Source: Candidatus Pacearchaeota archaeon (GTDB taxonomy: Archaea; Nanobdellota; Nanobdellia; Pacearchaeales; GW2011-AR1). From it: a stretch of DNA of 16,358 nucleotides. Made by a program: the position numbers and the translations under genes. The notes under the pieces are model-generated. The model made no database searches, was not told where the DNA came from, and worked only from the letters and a program-made list of their open reading frames with translations. Shown here one piece after another: positions 13,842 through 16,358 of the stretch (the first letter of the stretch is position 1; each line of letters opens with the position of its first letter). The stretch lies in the NCBI GenBank assembly GCA_016186375.1, contig JACPLS010000007.1, positions 1 through 16,358 of the forward strand, given 5' to 3'.

Positions 13842-15737
13842 TTACTCTATTAGGTTATCTTGTTTTTTCTTCAATTTTTCCGATTTTTTTATCTCGCTAA
13901 TTTTTTCTTTATTTATTTTCTTCCCTTCTTTCATTTCTTTATTTTCTATTATCCCTTTTTTATCTCTGTTTCTTATCAATATAAAAACTATTAACAAAAT
14001 AAGGGCAAGTATATTTAATATCACTAACAATATCACAAGAGGGTTTAATCTACCTTCAATATTTCCTAATGGTATTATTGCTTCTTCTTTTTTTAAATCA
14101 AACTCTTCTTGATTAACAAATGATATGTTTTCTACTGAAAATCTTGGAGATGATGGTATGAATCGGATTTCATCACGGTTGTGGTTTTTCTTAGGCTTGT
14201 TATCTGTTACAGGAATCGTTTGATTTGGTTGTGGCTCTGGCACAGGAGAAGTAATGCAAGCACTATTCAGACATCCAAGAGGACAATTATATCTAATTGA
14301 GGTTGGAAATGAACCAGTTTCATTGCTGAAACATGAATATTCTACTAATGTTATATTAGAAATGCAATAATCAAATGACGTCGATGCTCCAAATGATACT
14401 GACTCGATTTGCCCATTATCTTGAATTGAGCCACTCGATGTTGTAACTTTAGTCAAATAAGAAACATTTCCCTTTGTTCCAAAGTCTTTGCCATTATCAG
14501 AATCTATGCAGAATGGTTTAGGTTTCTCAGGTATAGATTGGGTTCCTGATATTTTATAAATTCCAGAATATTTGGTCACAATTTTAACTGTTCCTGCGTC
14601 AAATGCAGTTTCATTTGAGCAAATGTCTTGAGAACAAGGGGCTCTATCTCTCATTATAGTATAATTTATCAAGTTTCGTGGAATGCTAAAGAAAATTAAT
14701 TTGGCTGACTTATTTAATCCTTCTTGTTCTTCGGATAAAATTATTAAATTATTCAAGATTCTAATATCGTCTGATAAATTATATCCAATTCCAGAAATAG
14801 GTTCTAGATAGTTAACTTCGCCTAGCCCTCTAGCAATAAAGTTAAGCACGTTTCCATCATTTAGATCGTACCTTCCAATTTGGGAATCTTTTATAGTATT
14901 ATTGTAATTTCCTGTATCTTTAAATTTAATATCGAAGTTCTGTCCTGTTGTTCCAGATATTAATAAACTATTCAATACATTATTGGAGGAAACTGCTTCA
15001 AATAACAAAGCATCACCATTTGTATTTGAAATAACCAAATTGTTAATTATATTGCCTGATGATCCAGATAAAAATAAACTATAATCTAAACTTCCAATAA
15101 TCTTGTTATCAGTTATATTATTATTGTCTGAAGATGTAGCTAATGTAATGGAATTAATATTTCTTTCCAGCATGTTATAATTAATATTGTTATTTATAGA
15201 TCCATAAAGAAATATTCCGTATTTATTGTCCTTTAAAGTGTTATTTAGAATATCTGAGCTATAAGATTGAAGAACAGCAATCCCTGTTCCATTTTTCATT
15301 GAGATATTACAATTTTTGACCATGACATTTTTATCATTGATAGTTATGCCAACCGCTTTCTCAGAAGATGATGATATAGTGTGTCCTTTACAATCTAGTT
15401 CAATATCAGGAACATTCAAAACTAAACATCCTCCGATGTTTTTCTCAAATTCAATATCTGAAATGTCATTTATCAACACGTACGTCCCACTTGAATCTAT
15501 CTTTGCACAAGAGTCAATATTTTTTATTTCCTTGAGTTGTTGTTCTGGCTCAACTGCAGAGGTAAGAGAAGGTAAAACTAATAACGATAGCAATATTAAT
15601 ATTAGAAATGATGAAATAGCTATGGTGGTTAGCAATAAGGATGGTAATATCTGGATCTTATCAACAACTGCTCTAGCTATTTCTTTGATTTTCTCAAATC
15701 TGTTTTTCTTTTTGTTTTTATTTAAAGTTTTAGCCAT
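13842..15737 (-). CDS. Membrane-anchored NosD-like beta-helix surface protein
   Basis: The 631-residue protein has a basic N-terminus, a hydrophobic segment at about 31-56 (signal peptide or anchor, possible cut near Ala61), a large outer domain, a second membrane segment at about 564-588 and a Lys/Glu-rich cytoplasmic tail of 43 residues. After the signal comes the classic start of a NosD/PbH1 domain: NIDSCAKIDSSGTYVL at 73-88, GGCLVL at 102-107 and IELDCKGHTIS at 112-122. Repeating Asn-rich turns follow (NNTLKDNKYGIFLYGS and similar) to about 300, as in right-handed parallel beta-helices. A Cys-containing second domain (about 370-510) and a Pro-rich stretch lead to the C-terminal anchor. 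The start overlaps the end of the upstream S-layer-like gene by 16 bases. Such helices often bind or cleave sugars; the ligand here is unknown. Confidence 0.82.
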   Translation of the reverse strand: MAKTLNKNKKKNRFEKIKEIARAVVDKIQILPSLLLTTIAISSFLILILLSLLVLPSLTSAVEPEQQLKEIKNIDSCAKIDSSGTYVLINDISDIEFEKNIGGCLVLNVPDIELDCKGHTISSSSEKAVGITINDKNVMVKNCNISMKNGTGIAVLQSYSSDILNNTLKDNKYGIFLYGSINNNINYNMLERNINSITLATSSDNNNITDNKIIGSLDYSLFLSGSSGNIINNLVISNTNGDALLFEAVSSNNVLNSLLISGTTGQNFDIKFKDTGNYNNTIKDSQIGRYDLNDGNVLNFIARGLGEVNYLEPISGIGYNLSDDIRILNNLIILSEEQEGLNKSAKLIFFSIPRNLINYTIMRDRAPCSQDICSNETAFDAGTVKIVTKYSGIYKISGTQSIPEKPKPFCIDSDNGKDFGTKGNVSYLTKVTTSSGSIQDNGQIESVSFGASTSFDYCISNITLVEYSCFSNETGSFPTSIRYNCPLGCLNSACITSPVPEPQPNQTIPVTDNKPKKNHNRDEIRFIPSSPRFSVENISFVNQEEFDLKKEEAIIPLGNIEGRLNPLVILLVILNILALILLIVFILIRNRDKKGIIENKEMKEGKKINKEKISEIKKSEKLKKKQDNLIE

Positions 15738-16358
15738 TTTGACATATATAAAATACCTATAATAAAAATTATGTTTAGTGCACTTAGGATAATAATAAGC
15801 AATTCTGAAGAGTTTAAGGATGAATTATCAAGAGCCAGATTGCTTTTATATGTTCCTTCGATAATCTTATTATTTGAGAGATATGCTGGCTCTATTTCTC
15901 CGATACTTATATAATCGCTTTGGTCAGAATTTGAGTATTGATTGTTTTCAGACACATCACAAGAAATACTGACATTGTTATCAATAACTACATTATCTAT
16001 TCCGTAATCTAAAGTTGTTTTAAACATATAATCTCCTTCAACATCCTCTGGGATATGCATAATTAAATTTTTATTTGTACTATCTCTTTCGCCATTTTCT
16101 TCTAAAATAAATTGATCTGTTTCTATTTCAATGCCAAGATCGGGGTTTTCAATCATAATTAAGATAGATTCTTCATTATCGCCGAGGTTCTTTATCCGAG
16201 CATTTATCTCTATATCAGAATTACATCTTATTTCCTCTTGAATATCCAAAGATTTAATAATTACCTTGTGTTCTGGTTTTTCTATTTTAATTTTCTGAAT
16301 TGCTTCATTACAAATGTCGTCTTCAGCTTTTACATATACAATATAGCTATGTTTAAGA
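15722..16358 (-). CDS. S-layer-like surface protein, C-terminal part (5' end outside window)
   Basis: The frame is open through the right edge, so the visible 211 residues are the C-terminal part of a larger gene; an internal TTG at 16249 is not the true start. The sequence has the pattern of COG1361-type S-layer or CARDB-like domains: KPEHKVIIKSLDIQEEI, then CNSDIEINARIKNLGDNEE and a following beta-rich stretch with GDYMFKTTLDYG. An Asn/Ser-rich stalk (about residues 135-180 of the visible part) precedes a membrane segment (ELLIIILSALNIIFIIGILY) and a short basic tail. It is transcribed ahead of the beta-helix protein, overlapping it by 16 bases. A shared role at the cell surface is inferred from that coupling. 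Confidence 0.75.
   Translation of the reverse strand, partial: LKHSYIVYVKAEDDICNEAIQKIKIEKPEHKVIIKSLDIQEEIRCNSDIEINARIKNLGDNEESILIMIENPDLGIEIETDQFILEENGERDSTNKNLIMHIPEDVEGDYMFKTTLDYGIDNVVIDNNVSISCDVSENNQYSNSDQSDYISIGEIEPAYLSNNKIIEGTYKSNLALDNSSLNSSELLIIILSALNIIFIIGILYMSKWLKL

Noticed and set aside
15316..15762. Plus-strand frame of 148 codons
   Set aside because: It lies antisense to the start of the beta-helix gene and reads as its shadow; it has no promoter or recognisable protein features.
1..16358. TGA reassigned as a sense codon in this organism
   Set aside because: TGA ends the RelE toxin and the purD tail at sensible places, Trp is written TGG throughout, and purL has the only in-frame TGA in an otherwise continuous gene.
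1..16358. CRISPR array, tRNA or rRNA genes
   Set aside because: No regularly spaced repeats, cloverleaf-like GC-rich segments or rRNA-like sequence were seen on either strand.

Overview
The window is strongly AT-rich and reads as archaeal. Several genes have a TATA box about 26 bases before the start codon and little or no leader. The Fic protein carries a short lysine-rich N-terminal cap of a kind I associate with archaeal proteins, and there is a RelE/RHH toxin-antitoxin pair of archaeal appearance. The right end holds an S-layer-like protein and a NosD-type beta-helix surface protein. A small-genome DPANN archaeon (Pacearchaeota/Woesearchaeota-like) fits best, but this is inferred from gene style, not from a marker gene.

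Layout. (1) 1-4110, minus strand: a fused OPRT-OMP decarboxylase (pyrEF), then purE, an unrecognised 427-residue protein, and a PurO-type IMP cyclohydrolase cut by the left edge. The last three are packed with 0-10 base gaps. (2) 4283-5354, plus strand: a Fic enzyme behind a perfect 12-bp inverted repeat and a TATA box. (3) 5669-11593, minus strand: purL, purQ, purD and purN, with gaps or overlaps of only a few bases. (4) 11768-13060: a TatD-family nuclease facing a small membrane protein. (5) 13163-13840: an RHH/RelE-type toxin-antitoxin operon with a perfect 18-bp palindrome at its predicted transcription start, then a decayed small ORF. (6) 13842-16358, minus strand: a surface-protein pair with overlapping ends.

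The purine genes would cover FGAR amidation (PurL+PurQ), GAR synthesis (PurD), GAR formylation (PurN), AIR carboxylation (class II PurE, no PurK needed) and IMP closure (PurO-type). The fused protein makes UMP. Not in the window are purF, purM, purC, purB and a recognisable AICAR formylase. The unrecognised protein next to the IMP cyclohydrolase is a context-only candidate for that last step.

The most striking observation is damage in the purine operon. purL is cut by a single in-frame TGA between two otherwise continuous, same-frame halves. purD has lost about 60-70 residues of its ATP-grasp domain, including the expected metal-binding segment, with a frameshift at the join. The remaining genes look intact, so the operon is either decaying, recoded at UGA, or damaged in the assembly. 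I found no CRISPR array, tRNA, rRNA or transposase.
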